DNA of 64,000 nucleotides from Bradyrhizobium sp. AZCC 1610 (GTDB taxonomy: Bacteria; Pseudomonadota; Alphaproteobacteria; Rhizobiales; Xanthobacteraceae): assembly GCF_036924515.1 (NCBI RefSeq), contig NZ_JAZHRR010000001.1, positions 4,993,001 through 5,057,000 on the forward strand, read 5' to 3'. Below are positions 45,504 through 54,220 of this stretch, piece by piece. The notes under the pieces are model-generated. The model was given only the letters and a program-made list of their open reading frames with translations. It did no database searches and was not told where the DNA came from. Each line of letters opens with the position of its first letter. The first letter of the stretch is position 1. The position numbers and the translations under genes are program-made.

Positions 45504-46445
45504 ATGACAGAAGCGGCGTTCACGACCGAGATATTGGAAAGCGGCAATCTGCTGGTGGGGCCATGGCGGAGCCCCAGGCAGATGCTTCACGCGCAGGTCT
45601 ACGACTCCCACGCCTCGATCCACGACGATGCGACCGCGCAAAAGCTCGGGTTTCAGGGCGGCACCATCGAGGGCCCGACCCATTTCAGCCAGTTCGCGCC
45701 GTTGTGCGAGCGGATCTGGGGCCAGGCCTGGTTCGAGACCGGATGCCTGTCGGCGCATTACCGCAACCCCGCCTTCGAGGGCGAGGAAGTGCAGGCCAAT
45801 ATCGAACAGCCGAAGCCGGGACAGACGATCTGCGCGATCGGCATGACCAAGCGCGACGGCACCGAAATTCTGCGCGGCACCGCTTCCGTCGGCGACGTGA
45901 CAGAAACCGCGTTAAGCCGGCGGCTCGGTGAACTCAAGCCCCTCGCCGATCCCGTCATTCTCGCCGACCTCAAGGTCGGCATGAAGACACCGCGGCAGAC
46001 GGTCAGAATGGATTTCGACCAGCACATGGGCGACCTCTATCCGTTTTCGCTTGAGCAGAAACTGAAGGTCATCACCGAGCCCTCGGCGTACTACTCGCAG
46101 GAGCTCAATCCCTGGGGTCGCGCCATCATCCCCATGGAGATGCTGAGCGTGCTGTTTCAATACCGCGCCCGCGAGGACCGGCTGCCGATCCGCGGACCCG
46201 CGGTCGGACTGTTCGCCGATCAGGAAATCCGCCTGCTCCGCGGCCCATTATTCGCAGGTGAGAGCTACGCGACCGAGCGCGAAGTGGTCGCGCTCAGCGG
46301 CAGCCGCCGCACCGAGAGCGTGTGGGTGCGCACGACGGTGTTCGGAGTCGACGACGCGCCGGTCGCCACCATGTTGCTGAACATGGCGAGCATCAAGGAC
46401 TCCTACGCCAATTACGATCAGGAGCACAAAGCGCTCTATGGCTAG
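45504..46445 (+). CDS. Hotdog-fold (MaoC-like) protein
   Basis: A 313-residue protein resembling two linked hotdog domains. The first half has LGFQGGTIEGPTHFSQFAP and SAHYRNPAFEGEEVQANIE, in the pattern of MaoC-type hydratases or thioesterases; the second repeats weaker features (VGLFADQEIRLLRGPLFAGESY). The catalytic Asp/His of hydratases is not obvious. The ATG follows AGGGAGACCAGGG. It starts a plus-strand run with the CMD-family and SDR genes, so a CoA-ester reaction in the same pathway is plausible. Confidence 0.68.
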   Translation: MTEAAFTTEILESGNLLVGPWRSPRQMLHAQVYDSHASIHDDATAQKLGFQGGTIEGPTHFSQFAPLCERIWGQAWFETGCLSAHYRNPAFEGEEVQANIEQPKPGQTICAIGMTKRDGTEILRGTASVGDVTETALSRRLGELKPLADPVILADLKVGMKTPRQTVRMDFDQHMGDLYPFSLEQKLKVITEPSAYYSQELNPWGRAIIPMEMLSVLFQYRAREDRLPIRGPAVGLFADQEIRLLRGPLFAGESYATEREVVALSGSRRTESVWVRTTVFGVDDAPVATMLLNMASIKDSYANYDQEHKALYG

Positions 46446-46485
46446 ATGAGCCTGATCGGCTATCGCCAACAAGGACAACAACAAA

Positions 46486-47040
46486 ATGGCCCGCCTGCCC
46501 TATCTCGAAGCCGATCAGGTTGCTCCTGAGTACCGCGACATGCTCAAGCGCAACACGAACCTGCACAAGCTGTTGGTGAACTCGCCGGACATGGCGCGCG
46601 CCTTCAACGGCGTCGGCGGCTACATCCGCTTCAAGAGCAAGCTCGACCCGCGCCTGCGTGAACTCGCGATCCTCCAGGTCGGCTGGATGGAGAAATCGGA
46701 GTACGAGTTCACCCATCACGTGAAGATCGGCAAGGAGTTCGGCGTTACCGACGACGATATCGAAGGCCTGATGGCCGAGACCGAGGGCAAGCCCTCCAAG
46801 CTCGAGCCGCTGGCAAAAGCGATTTTGCGCGGCGCCCGTGAGATGGTGCGGGAACTGGCGATGTCGGAGGCGACCTTTGCCGAGATCAAGAAGCAACTCT
46901 CCGACGAGCACATGGTCGACCTCGTGCTCACCATCGCCTTCTACTGCGCTGTGGTGCGCGTGCTGGCGACGATGAAGATCGACAACGAGCCCTATTACAA
47001 AGAGGTACTGCAACAGTACCCGATCCCGGGAGTGGAATGA
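46486..47040 (+). CDS. Carboxymuconolactone decarboxylase (CMD/AhpD-like) family protein
   Basis: A 184-residue CMD-fold protein (RLRELAILQVGWMEKSEYEFTHHVKIGKEFGV). The AhpD CXXC redox pair is absent, replaced by residues around EKSEYE, so a peroxidase role is unlikely; a lactone or decarboxylase-type role fits better. CMD proteins are usually hexamers. The gene lies 40 bp after the hotdog gene and one base before the SDR gene, so these three are an operon. Confidence 0.88.
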   Translation: MARLPYLEADQVAPEYRDMLKRNTNLHKLLVNSPDMARAFNGVGGYIRFKSKLDPRLRELAILQVGWMEKSEYEFTHHVKIGKEFGVTDDDIEGLMAETEGKPSKLEPLAKAILRGAREMVRELAMSEATFAEIKKQLSDEHMVDLVLTIAFYCAVVRVLATMKIDNEPYYKEVLQQYPIPGVE

Positions 47041-47041
47041 G

Positions 47042-47842
47042 ATGCGCCTGAAAGATCGTGTCGCCATCGTCGTCGGCGCCGGCCAGAGCCCGGGCGAAGG
47101 CATTGGCAACGGCCGCGCCACCGCGCTGACCTTTGCGCGCGAAGGCGCCAGGGTGTTGTGCGTCGATCACAATCTGGCCTCCGCCCAAGAGACGGTCGAC
47201 CTGATCGCCGCCAAGGATGGCACCGCGGCGGCGTTCAAGGCCGACGTCACCAAAAATGCCGACCTCAAGGCGATGGTGGAGGATGCGAAAGGACGCTGGG
47301 GCCGCATCGATATTCTGCACAATAATGTCGGCGTCAGCCTGTCCGGCGGCGACGCCGAACTGCTCGACATATCGGAGGAAGCGTTCGACCGCTGCGTCGC
47401 GATCAACCTGAAGAGCTGCGTGTGGGCCGCCAAGCACGTGATCCCGATCATGCGGGCGCAAAAAAGCGGCGCGATCATCAATATCTCGTCGATGGCCGCG
47501 ATCACGACCTATCCTTACGTGGCCTACAAGGCGACCAAGTCGGCGATGATCGCCTTCACCGAGCAGCTCGCCTACCAGAACGCGCAATATGGCATCCGCG
47601 CCAACGTCATCCTGCCGGGGCTGATGAATACGCCGATGGCGGTCGACACCCGCGCGCGCGAGTTCAAGAAGAGCCGCGCCGAAGTCGAGGCCGAACGCGA
47701 TGCCAAGGTGCCGCTGCGCCACAAGATGGGCACCGGCTGGGACGTCGCCAACGCCGCGCTATTTCTCGCATCCGATGAAGCGAGTTTTATTACCGGCGTG
47801 ACACTGCCGGTCGATGGCGGAGCGAGTGTGCAGCGGGGATAG
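47042..47842 (+). CDS. SDR family oxidoreductase
   Basis: A 266-residue short-chain dehydrogenase. The Rossmann motif is VGAGQSPGEGIGNGRAT (a slightly expanded Gly motif), with NNVG in place of NNAG, catalytic Ser in IINISSMAA and YKATK. The C-terminus VDGGASVQRG is normal. It probably oxidises or reduces a hydroxyl group on the pathway intermediate. Start is one base after the CMD stop, so coupling is likely. Confidence 0.9.
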   Translation: MRLKDRVAIVVGAGQSPGEGIGNGRATALTFAREGARVLCVDHNLASAQETVDLIAAKDGTAAAFKADVTKNADLKAMVEDAKGRWGRIDILHNNVGVSLSGGDAELLDISEEAFDRCVAINLKSCVWAAKHVIPIMRAQKSGAIINISSMAAITTYPYVAYKATKSAMIAFTEQLAYQNAQYGIRANVILPGLMNTPMAVDTRAREFKKSRAEVEAERDAKVPLRHKMGTGWDVANAALFLASDEASFITGVTLPVDGGASVQRG

Positions 47843-48152
47843 ACCGCTGCGCCCGACAGCCGTGTTCCTACGGGGCCACCCGTTTACCTTTGGTTAGTAA
47901 CTTTCTCTTAAGGGTTGCGGCGATCGGGCGGTTTTTTCGACGCGCCCCTGCTCACGCGACCTGCGCCAGCGTAATTTGTTTTTGGCCGCCCGCGTGATTC
48001 GACAACATCGACCAATTCCAATGACACGATGATGTGACAGCGCATCGTCGCTTGTCGAAATACCGACTCGTTGCGGTCGCACGAACTTCACGTGCGCTCG
48101 CTATCACGCGCCACAAGAATTGTGGCAAGCGCTGCAAGAATGCCGAGGTACC
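47843..48152. other. Intergenic region, about 310 bp
   Basis: It lies between the SDR gene and a small same-strand gene. Codon-like structure is absent and GC is a little lower. I see no repeat and no convincing terminator, though a run of T at about 47930 (GGCGGTTTTTTCG) could end the operon. Confidence 0.4.
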
Positions 48153-48377
48153 ATGAACGAAGAATTCGACTATGAGCTGACGCCGTCCCAGTGGGAAGCA
48201 TTGAAGGCATTGCGCACGCCTGCTTCGCGGCTGCCGCGCATGAGCCACTACACGATCGACGGCCTGATCGCGCTCGAACTCGCCACCATGAACGGCGATG
48301 CGCCCGCCATTACGGCGAAGGGACGCAAGGTGCTGATTCGCGGCTCGTCGCTTTTGTTACAGGATCTGGCGGCGTGA
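48153..48377 (+). CDS. Small conserved-looking protein, unknown function
   Basis: A 74-residue protein, MNEEFDYELTPSQWEALKAL... with PRMSHYTIDGLIALELA and ending LIRGSSLLLQDLAA. The predicted fold is helical, perhaps a winged-helix-like module (KALRTPAS, LIALELATMNGDAPAITAKGRKVL), as in single-domain transcriptional modulators. GAGG lies just before the ATG. I know no name for it. Confidence 0.65.
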   Translation: MNEEFDYELTPSQWEALKALRTPASRLPRMSHYTIDGLIALELATMNGDAPAITAKGRKVLIRGSSLLLQDLAA

Positions 48378-48382
48378 TGCCT

Positions 48383-48528
48383 CCGTGTCCCGGACGCAGT
48401 GCAGCGTGCAAACGCTGCTCCGCAGAGCCGGGACCCACGGCCGCGGTGTATGACCCCGGTTCTGCAGCGCACCGCCGGAGTCGCGCGAAGCGCGATCCCG
48501 AACGCGCTGCGCTGCGCCCGGGGAACGT
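48383..48528. repeat. Intergenic repeat, family F
   Basis: It begins CCGTGTCCCGGACGCAG and ends CCGGGGAACG, with several internal palindromes (CGCGCGAAGCGCG). A shorter relative lies at 58252-58345. Confidence 0.7.
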
Positions 48529-48533
48529 AGCCC

Positions 48534-48917
48534 TCACACCGGCTTTTCGTCGTCCGTCACCGGCGAGGTGATCACCAAAAACACCAGATCCACCAGCCCC
48601 GAATTCGAGATCGCGTGTTCGACGCCGGGCGGCAGGAAGATGAAGTCGTGCTTGCGGACGACGTGGTTCTTCCCCGCGATCTCCATCAGCCCCTCGCCTT
48701 CGAGCACGTGATAGATCTGCTCCTGCACGCGATGCTTGTGGCGCGCGACATGCGCCATCGGCTGGTACATCGAGATCCGGTAGTCGATGTGACGGGAGCC
48801 CGCCGTCTCCGGCATGACAAGCGGTTTTGACAGCGCGCCGCCGAAATGATTGGGGAATTCCCGCCACGGCACTTCAGCGATGTTGCGGACGAAGGCGCCG
48901 TTGTTTTCTGAAGCCAT
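48534..48917 (-). CDS. Cupin domain-containing protein
   Basis: A 127-residue single-domain cupin. Motif 1 is RHKHRVQEQIYHVLEGEG, with the two His and the Glu/Gln metal ligands, and motif 2 is PPGVEHAISNSG with the last His. It could be a dioxygenase, isomerase or sugar-binding cupin. It lies downstream of the atypical SDR on the same strand, with 17 bp between, within the ThDP-SDR-cupin run. Confidence 0.9.
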   Translation of the reverse strand: MASENNGAFVRNIAEVPWREFPNHFGGALSKPLVMPETAGSRHIDYRISMYQPMAHVARHKHRVQEQIYHVLEGEGLMEIAGKNHVVRKHDFIFLPPGVEHAISNSGLVDLVFLVITSPVTDDEKPV

Positions 48918-48934
48918 GATGCTTCCTCCACCGG

Positions 48935-49639
48935 TCAGATGACGAGCGCCCCGCCATCGATATAGACGATCGATCCCGTGGTAAAACCGTTCGCCATGAA
49001 ACCGAGGATTTGCCGCGCGATATCCTCAGCCACGCCGACGCGGCCGACCGGCAACGCGGCTGCCGTCTTCGCCAGCATGTCGCGCCGCGCCTCTTCCGGC
49101 ATCGCGGCGCGGATCGGGGTATCGATGATGCCGGGCGAGACCGCGTTGACGCGCACCGGCGCCAGTTCGAGCGCCAGCGCCCGGGCCAGCGATTCCAGCG
49201 CGCCGTTGGCGGCGCTGACGATCGCCGAATTCGGCCGTGGCCGAACGCTGAGGAAGCCCGACACCAGCGTCAGCGAGCCGCCGGGGCGAATCTCGGCCTG
49301 CTGCGCAACGCGCCAGGCGCCCCAGAACTTGCCTTCCATGGTCGCGCGGACATCTTCCATCGCCACCGTCTTGAATGGACCGGTGCGAAGTTGCGCCGCC
49401 GTGACTACGACGTGATCCACGGGGCCGCAACGGCGGAACAGCGCGGCGACGCTATCATCGCTGGTAACGTCGGCGGGGATCGCGATCGCTTTCAGCTTCT
49501 CGGCCACCTTGTCGAGCCGCTCCACGTTTCGCGACGCAAGAATGATATCGGCGCCTTCGCGCTTCGCCATCTCCGCGGTCGCAAGACCGATACCGGAGGA
49601 ACCACCGACGATCACAACTTTCTTGCCTGCAAGCAACAT
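48935..49639 (-). CDS. Atypical SDR family protein lacking the catalytic Tyr/Lys
   Basis: A 234-residue protein with a normal cofactor motif GGSSGIGLATAE and a C-terminal DGGALVI end, so NAD(P) binding is likely. Where YxxxK should be, it reads IVSAANGALES: Val replaces Tyr and Asn replaces Lys. Ser in SLTLVSGFLSV is present. It resembles the SDR subgroup annotated as PRK07041-like, which also lacks the pair. It may be an inactive, regulatory or differently catalytic protein. It lies between the cupin and ThDP genes on one strand. Confidence 0.85.
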   Translation of the reverse strand: MLLAGKKVVIVGGSSGIGLATAEMAKREGADIILASRNVERLDKVAEKLKAIAIPADVTSDDSVAALFRRCGPVDHVVVTAAQLRTGPFKTVAMEDVRATMEGKFWGAWRVAQQAEIRPGGSLTLVSGFLSVRPRPNSAIVSAANGALESLARALALELAPVRVNAVSPGIIDTPIRAAMPEEARRDMLAKTAAALPVGRVGVAEDIARQILGFMANGFTTGSIVYIDGGALVI

Positions 49640-49660
49640 GGGATTCCCCTCAGCGTGAGA

Positions 49661-51460
49661 TCAGGCTGGCTGAAAACGCGTGCCGATGCCGGCCTTGCTC
49701 TGGCCGAGCCCGGGCAATTCCCAGACCCCGGCGCCGACCGGATTGATGTCGGCGGCGATATCGACATCGATTAGATAGGGCCTGTTCGCCGCGATGCCCT
49801 TGCGGATGGCTTCGCCGAGATCGCCGGCGCGATCGACGCGCACGCCCTCGACGCCGCAGGAGCGCGCCATCGCGGCAAAATCCGGATTGTAGCGCTCGCC
49901 GGTGTTGGGATCGTGGAAATCGGTCGCTAGCTCACGCCCGCCGAGGTAGCCGCGCTGCAGTCCGCGGATCGAGGCATAGGCGTAATTGTTCCAGACCACC
50001 CAGACCACGGGCAGATTGTATTCGACCGCCGTGCCCAGCACATTGGCGTGCATGAAGAACGCGCCGTCGCCGCACACCGACACGCAGGGCCGGTCGGGCG
50101 CGGCAAACTTCGCACCCATCACGCCGGCGACGCCAAAGCCCATCGGGCCGAACCCCATCGAGCCGATCAACGAATCCGGCCGCCGCGGCTTGCAGAAGCC
50201 GAGCAGCCAGTTGTGGTGCACGCCGATGTCGCTGACGAGGATCGCATTCTCAGGCAGCGCCTTGTCGATTTCGAGCGCGGCGCGCTGCGGATTGATCGGG
50301 GTGGTGTCGTCGGAGAATCCGGGCGCGACGAACTTGTCCCATTCCTGTCGGTAGGTATCGATCTGCAAAAGCCACTTCTTGCGGGCATCGGCCTTTTTGG
50401 TGAGGTCCGCGCGGCGATCGAGTTCGGCGTGCACTTGGCGCAGGAAGGTGCGCACATCGGCCATCAGGCCGAGCGCCACAGGATAATTGCGGCCAATCTC
50501 CTCGGGATCGATATCGACGTGAATCAGCCGCGTCGGCGGAATGGTGAAGGAATATCCCGGGATCCACGAGCTCGACGTGCGATCGTCGAACCGCATCCCC
50601 ATCGCCAGCAGAACATCCGCCTGACGCGTCGCGTGATTGGCCTGATAATGCCCGGCGCGTGCGACGAGACCCAGCGCCAGCGGATGGCTGCAATCGATCG
50701 CGCCAAGGCCGCTTGCGGAAGCCGCGACCGGGATCTGCAGCCGCTCGGCAAGCTTCAGTAATTCTTCCGCCGCGCCGCCATAGCGCACACCCTGCCCCAC
50801 AATGATCGTCGGCCGCTCGGCGCCGAGCAGCATGTCGACGGCCTTGATCACGCCTTCCGGATCGGCGCCGCAGCGGCTCGATATGTTGGCGTTCCAGGCC
50901 TGCGCATTCGGCGCCTCCTCGGCCGCCGACTCCATGAAGACGTCAAAGGGCACGTCGAGCACGACCGGTCCGGGGCGGCCGGTCGTCATCGTCTTCCAGG
51001 CCTGCCGCACCGCCAGCGGCACCATCTCGCCGCGCGTCGGCTGAAACACCTTCTTGCACATCGTGCGCACGGTGGAGGGAAAATCGGCCTGATAATGCCG
51101 GTACATTTCCTGGAAGGCGCCGCGGTTGAACTGGCTGGTCGGCACGTTGCCGGTCACCGCCATGAACGGCACGGAGTCGAGGAAGGCATTGGCGAGCGAG
51201 ATCGGCAGGTTCGCCGAGCCGGGCCCGCAGGACGTAAACGTCGCCGTCGGCCGCCCCGACACGCGGTAGTACACGTCGGCCATGAAGCCGGCGACGCTCT
51301 CGTGATGCACCGAGATGGTCTTGATATCGGCGGAGCGCTCATACAGCGCGTCGATGAACTGGATGTTGCCGTGGCCGCACAGGCCGAACACCTGCGGCAC
51401 CTTCTCCTGGATCAGATAGTCGACGATGACCTGGGCGCCGTTGAGCATGTTACGCGACAT
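49661..51460 (-). CDS. Thiamine diphosphate-dependent enzyme, acetolactate synthase-like
   Basis: A 599-residue ThDP enzyme with the three usual domains. The catalytic Glu is in VHHESVAGFMADVYYR (about residue 52); the central domain has TIIVGQGVRYGG; the ThDP/Mg motif is GDGAFFMHANVL...WNNYAY. It is clearly of the ALS/glyoxylate-carboligase/benzaldehyde-lyase superfamily but not IlvB, since no ilvN is near and the surroundings are catabolic. It would join or split a 2-oxo acid or aldehyde. It heads the minus-strand run with the atypical SDR and cupin and diverges from the IclR gene. Confidence 0.88.
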   Translation of the reverse strand: MSRNMLNGAQVIVDYLIQEKVPQVFGLCGHGNIQFIDALYERSADIKTISVHHESVAGFMADVYYRVSGRPTATFTSCGPGSANLPISLANAFLDSVPFMAVTGNVPTSQFNRGAFQEMYRHYQADFPSTVRTMCKKVFQPTRGEMVPLAVRQAWKTMTTGRPGPVVLDVPFDVFMESAAEEAPNAQAWNANISSRCGADPEGVIKAVDMLLGAERPTIIVGQGVRYGGAAEELLKLAERLQIPVAASASGLGAIDCSHPLALGLVARAGHYQANHATRQADVLLAMGMRFDDRTSSSWIPGYSFTIPPTRLIHVDIDPEEIGRNYPVALGLMADVRTFLRQVHAELDRRADLTKKADARKKWLLQIDTYRQEWDKFVAPGFSDDTTPINPQRAALEIDKALPENAILVSDIGVHHNWLLGFCKPRRPDSLIGSMGFGPMGFGVAGVMGAKFAAPDRPCVSVCGDGAFFMHANVLGTAVEYNLPVVWVVWNNYAYASIRGLQRGYLGGRELATDFHDPNTGERYNPDFAAMARSCGVEGVRVDRAGDLGEAIRKGIAANRPYLIDVDIAADINPVGAGVWELPGLGQSKAGIGTRFQPA

Positions 51461-51545
51461 CGTTTCACTCTCTCCCTGCAGCTCAACGAATTCGCCTCCG
51501 CGTCTTGGCTCGCGCGGCCGGCGATGGGGGTCCGAACCTATTTCT

Positions 51546-51582
51546 CATAATACTGTACGTCAATTGCTATTGTGGTATGATG
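51546..51582. promoter_or_regulatory. Imperfect palindrome between ThDP and IclR genes
   Basis: CATAATAC and GTATGATG (7 of 8 complementary) are separated by 21 bases in the divergent spacer. It is a possible IclR-type operator; the evidence is weak. Confidence 0.25.
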
Positions 51583-51671
51583 CGGATTGCGCCCCGCGCG
51601 ATGCGGGGCGCTGTTGCCGGGCGAGGACGGCCTGATAGAGTTCGCCTCGCCCACCCTGGAGAGTTGATTCC

Positions 51672-52580
51672 GTGAAACCGCGCACCAAGCCGAAGACGAG
51701 CGACAAGCCGGCCACATCGAGCAAGGTTTCGATCGGCAAGGTTTCGATCACAAGGCTGGTGCCATCGAGCGAGCCCAACATCGACGACGAGGCCGAGGAG
51801 CGCGCGCGCGGCGGCGTGCAGTCGCTGGGCCGCGCCTTTTCGATCATCGAGGAAGTGGCGCGTCACCGCGAAGGCATCGGGCTTGCCGACCTCAGCAAGC
51901 GGGTGGGCCTGCATAATTCCACCACCTTCCACCTCGCCAAGACGCTGGTCTCGCTCGGCTATCTCAGGCAGGAGCGCGATTCAAAACGCTACCGCGTCGG
52001 CCGGCCGCTGTTTGCGCTCGCGGCAAGCGCGCTCGACGAAATCGAGATGGTGAATCTGGCGACGCCGGTGCTGGAAGACTTGTCGCGCGAAACCGGCGAA
52101 AGCGGCCATTTTGCCGTGCGGATGGGCGATGCGGTGGTCGTGATTGCCCGCACCAGCGGACCCGGCGCGTTCCAGTTGACCGACCGCGTCGGCGTGGTGC
52201 GCCCGGCGCATTGCACCGCGCTCGGCAAGATCATGCTGGCCTCGTTGCGCCCGGATCAGTTGAAGCGCTTTCTCGAACGCGTCGAACTGAAGCCGTCGAC
52301 CAAGAAATCGATCACCGACCCCGCCGTGCTCCTGCGCGATATCGCCGAGATCCGCCGCAGTGCGATCGCCTTCGACGACGGCGAATTCAATGCGGAAGTC
52401 CGCTGCGTCGCCGTGCCGGTCTATAATTTCACCGGCGAAGTGATCGGCGCGCTCGGCATCTCCGGCCCGATCTGGCGCATGACGGACCAGGTGCTGCAGA
52501 GCCGCGCCAAGCTGGTGCAATCGGCCGCCGGTCGGCTGTCCGCCGAATTCGGCGCGCGGGATCTCGCGAAATCCTCCTGA
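51672..52580 (+). CDS. IclR-family transcriptional regulator
   Basis: A 302-residue regulator. Residues 1-45 are a Lys/Ser/Thr-rich extension not usual in the family; the winged helix-turn-helix is at about 50-110 (LGRAFSIIEEVARHREGIGLADLSKRVGLHNSTTFHLAKTL), and the effector domain at about 125-290 includes HCTALGKIMLASL and VRCVAVPVYNFTGEVIGALGISGP. Start is GTG after GGAG. It lies between the divergent ThDP operon and the ABC importer operon, so it probably controls both in response to a catabolic ligand. Confidence 0.93.
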   Translation: MKPRTKPKTSDKPATSSKVSIGKVSITRLVPSSEPNIDDEAEERARGGVQSLGRAFSIIEEVARHREGIGLADLSKRVGLHNSTTFHLAKTLVSLGYLRQERDSKRYRVGRPLFALAASALDEIEMVNLATPVLEDLSRETGESGHFAVRMGDAVVVIARTSGPGAFQLTDRVGVVRPAHCTALGKIMLASLRPDQLKRFLERVELKPSTKKSITDPAVLLRDIAEIRRSAIAFDDGEFNAEVRCVAVPVYNFTGEVIGALGISGPIWRMTDQVLQSRAKLVQSAAGRLSAEFGARDLAKSS

Positions 52581-52758
52581 TCCGATCCAGCTAAAATCCT
52601 CTTCCTAGCGGCTTGAACGCGGCTGCGACGCATTTGGCGTTGACAGGAGCCATTGCGTCCGGAAATATCCTACAACAATAAAAGAACGCCTCTCACATTG
52701 TCGCATAGGCGGGAATCGGCGGGAGGACGTCGCGACGTATCTCGGGAGGAGACCAGTG

Positions 52759-54003
52759 ATGACCCGCTACAGCCGACGTACTCTGTTGAAGGCCGGCGCC
52801 GCCTTTGCCGGCGCCTCCGTGATCGGATCTCCGTCCACCCTCAGCGCACAGGCCACGCGAATAAAGATCGGCCATCTGGTGCCGCTGACCGGCTTCCTCG
52901 GCGCGATCGGCAGCTACGCCCAACTCGGCGTGAAGATGGCAGCGGAGGAGATCAACGCGTCCGGCGGCATCATGGGCAAACAGATCGACCTGATGTCGGA
53001 AGACTCGGTCAATCCCGCCACCGCCTCCACCAAGGCGCAGCGAATGATCGAGCAGGACGGCGCGGTGCTGTTGTTCGGCGAAATCTCGTCCGCCTCGTCG
53101 CTGACCATCATGCAGGTCGCTGAGCGCAACAAGAAGGTGTTCTTCTCGACCGGCGCGCGCTCCGACGCGCTGCGCGGCAAGGATTGCAACCGCTACTCCT
53201 TCCACTGCGACATTCCGAACACCGTGATGGTCAACGCCGTCGGCACCGCGCTCAAGCAGAAGGGCATGGTGAAGGGCAAGAAGTTCGTCACGCTGACGGC
53301 GGACTACATTTTCGGCCACGACCTGCTGAAGGCCGCCAAAGCCTTCTTCAGCGCCAATGACGCCACCCTGATCGGCGACGAGTTGATCGCGACCGATGTC
53401 ACCGACTTCAGCCCGTATCTGCTGAAGGTCCGGCAGGCCAAGCCCGACGTCGTGTGTTGCAACCTCGCCGGCAACCAGGTCACCAACCTGGTCAAGCAGT
53501 ATGCCGAGTTCGGCTTCCCCTATCCCCTGGTCGGTTTCAACCTCAACACCGGCGACGCCTGGGCGATGGGCGAAGGCAATCTCAGCGGCACCTGGCCGAC
53601 GGTCTGGTATCACACGCTCGACAATCCGGCCTCGAAGGCCTTCGTCGAGGCGTTCAGCAAGAAATATGGCAAGCCGCCGGAGAACCATGCCTGGATCGAA
53701 TACATCACGCTGAAAATGATCGCGCAGGCGATCACCGAGACCAAGTCGACCGAGAGCGATGCGCTGGTCGCCTATTTCGAGAAGCAGACGCAGTTCGACA
53801 TCATGAAGGCGCGCAAGGCCTATTTCCGCTCCTGGGACCATCAGCTGGTGCAGGAGGCCTATCCGTTCACCGTAAAACCGAAGAACGAGATGAAGGACAA
53901 GTGGGACATGCTCGTGCTCGGCGAAGCCGTGCCGGCTGCGGGCGCCGAGCTGGAATCGATCTACCCGACGAAGACGCAAAATCCCTGCAACATGAAGGCA
54001 TAG
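52759..54003 (+). CDS. ABC transporter substrate-binding protein, branched-chain amino acid type
   Basis: A 414-residue periplasmic receptor with a Tat-like signal (RYSRRTLLKAGAAFAGASVIG). The Peripla_BP_6 fold is evident: IKIGHLVPLTGFLGAIGSYAQ, AAEEINASGGIMGKQIDL, and late VWYHTLDNPASKAFVEAFSKKYG. These receptors bind amino acids, aromatic acids, urea or amides, so the ligand is open. GGAGGAGACC precedes the start; GTG at 52756 is an alternative. It opens the ABC operon. Confidence 0.94.
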   Translation: MTRYSRRTLLKAGAAFAGASVIGSPSTLSAQATRIKIGHLVPLTGFLGAIGSYAQLGVKMAAEEINASGGIMGKQIDLMSEDSVNPATASTKAQRMIEQDGAVLLFGEISSASSLTIMQVAERNKKVFFSTGARSDALRGKDCNRYSFHCDIPNTVMVNAVGTALKQKGMVKGKKFVTLTADYIFGHDLLKAAKAFFSANDATLIGDELIATDVTDFSPYLLKVRQAKPDVVCCNLAGNQVTNLVKQYAEFGFPYPLVGFNLNTGDAWAMGEGNLSGTWPTVWYHTLDNPASKAFVEAFSKKYGKPPENHAWIEYITLKMIAQAITETKSTESDALVAYFEKQTQFDIMKARKAYFRSWDHQLVQEAYPFTVKPKNEMKDKWDMLVLGEAVPAAGAELESIYPTKTQNPCNMKA

Positions 54004-54117
54004 AGCATGATCCGGAAAAGTGGAGACCGGTTTTCCCTCGCGACAAACGCGGAACGCGTTTGCGCGGAGATCATGCTCCAAACAAAAACCTAGAGCGGGA
54101 TAAGTTATCCCGCTCTA
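54003..54117. repeat. Family E-related repeat plus perfect palindrome in the ABC operon
   Basis: GAGCATGATCCGG...GATCATGCTC (54003-54078) is a dispersed repeat; right after it CTAGAGCGGGATAA/TTATCCCGCTCTAG (54090-54117) is a perfect 13- to 14-bp stem. It lies between the receptor and permease genes, where a hairpin would favour higher expression of the receptor by protecting its 3' end. Confidence 0.75.
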
Positions 54118-54220
54118 GAAGCCCGAATCCGGGCGTCGGGCACACTGGCGTTGCGGCGCCGGCACACAACAGCCGGCGCCGTCTCTTTTTCAAAGCGCGT
54201 TTCAAGGTCGCGGATCGCAC

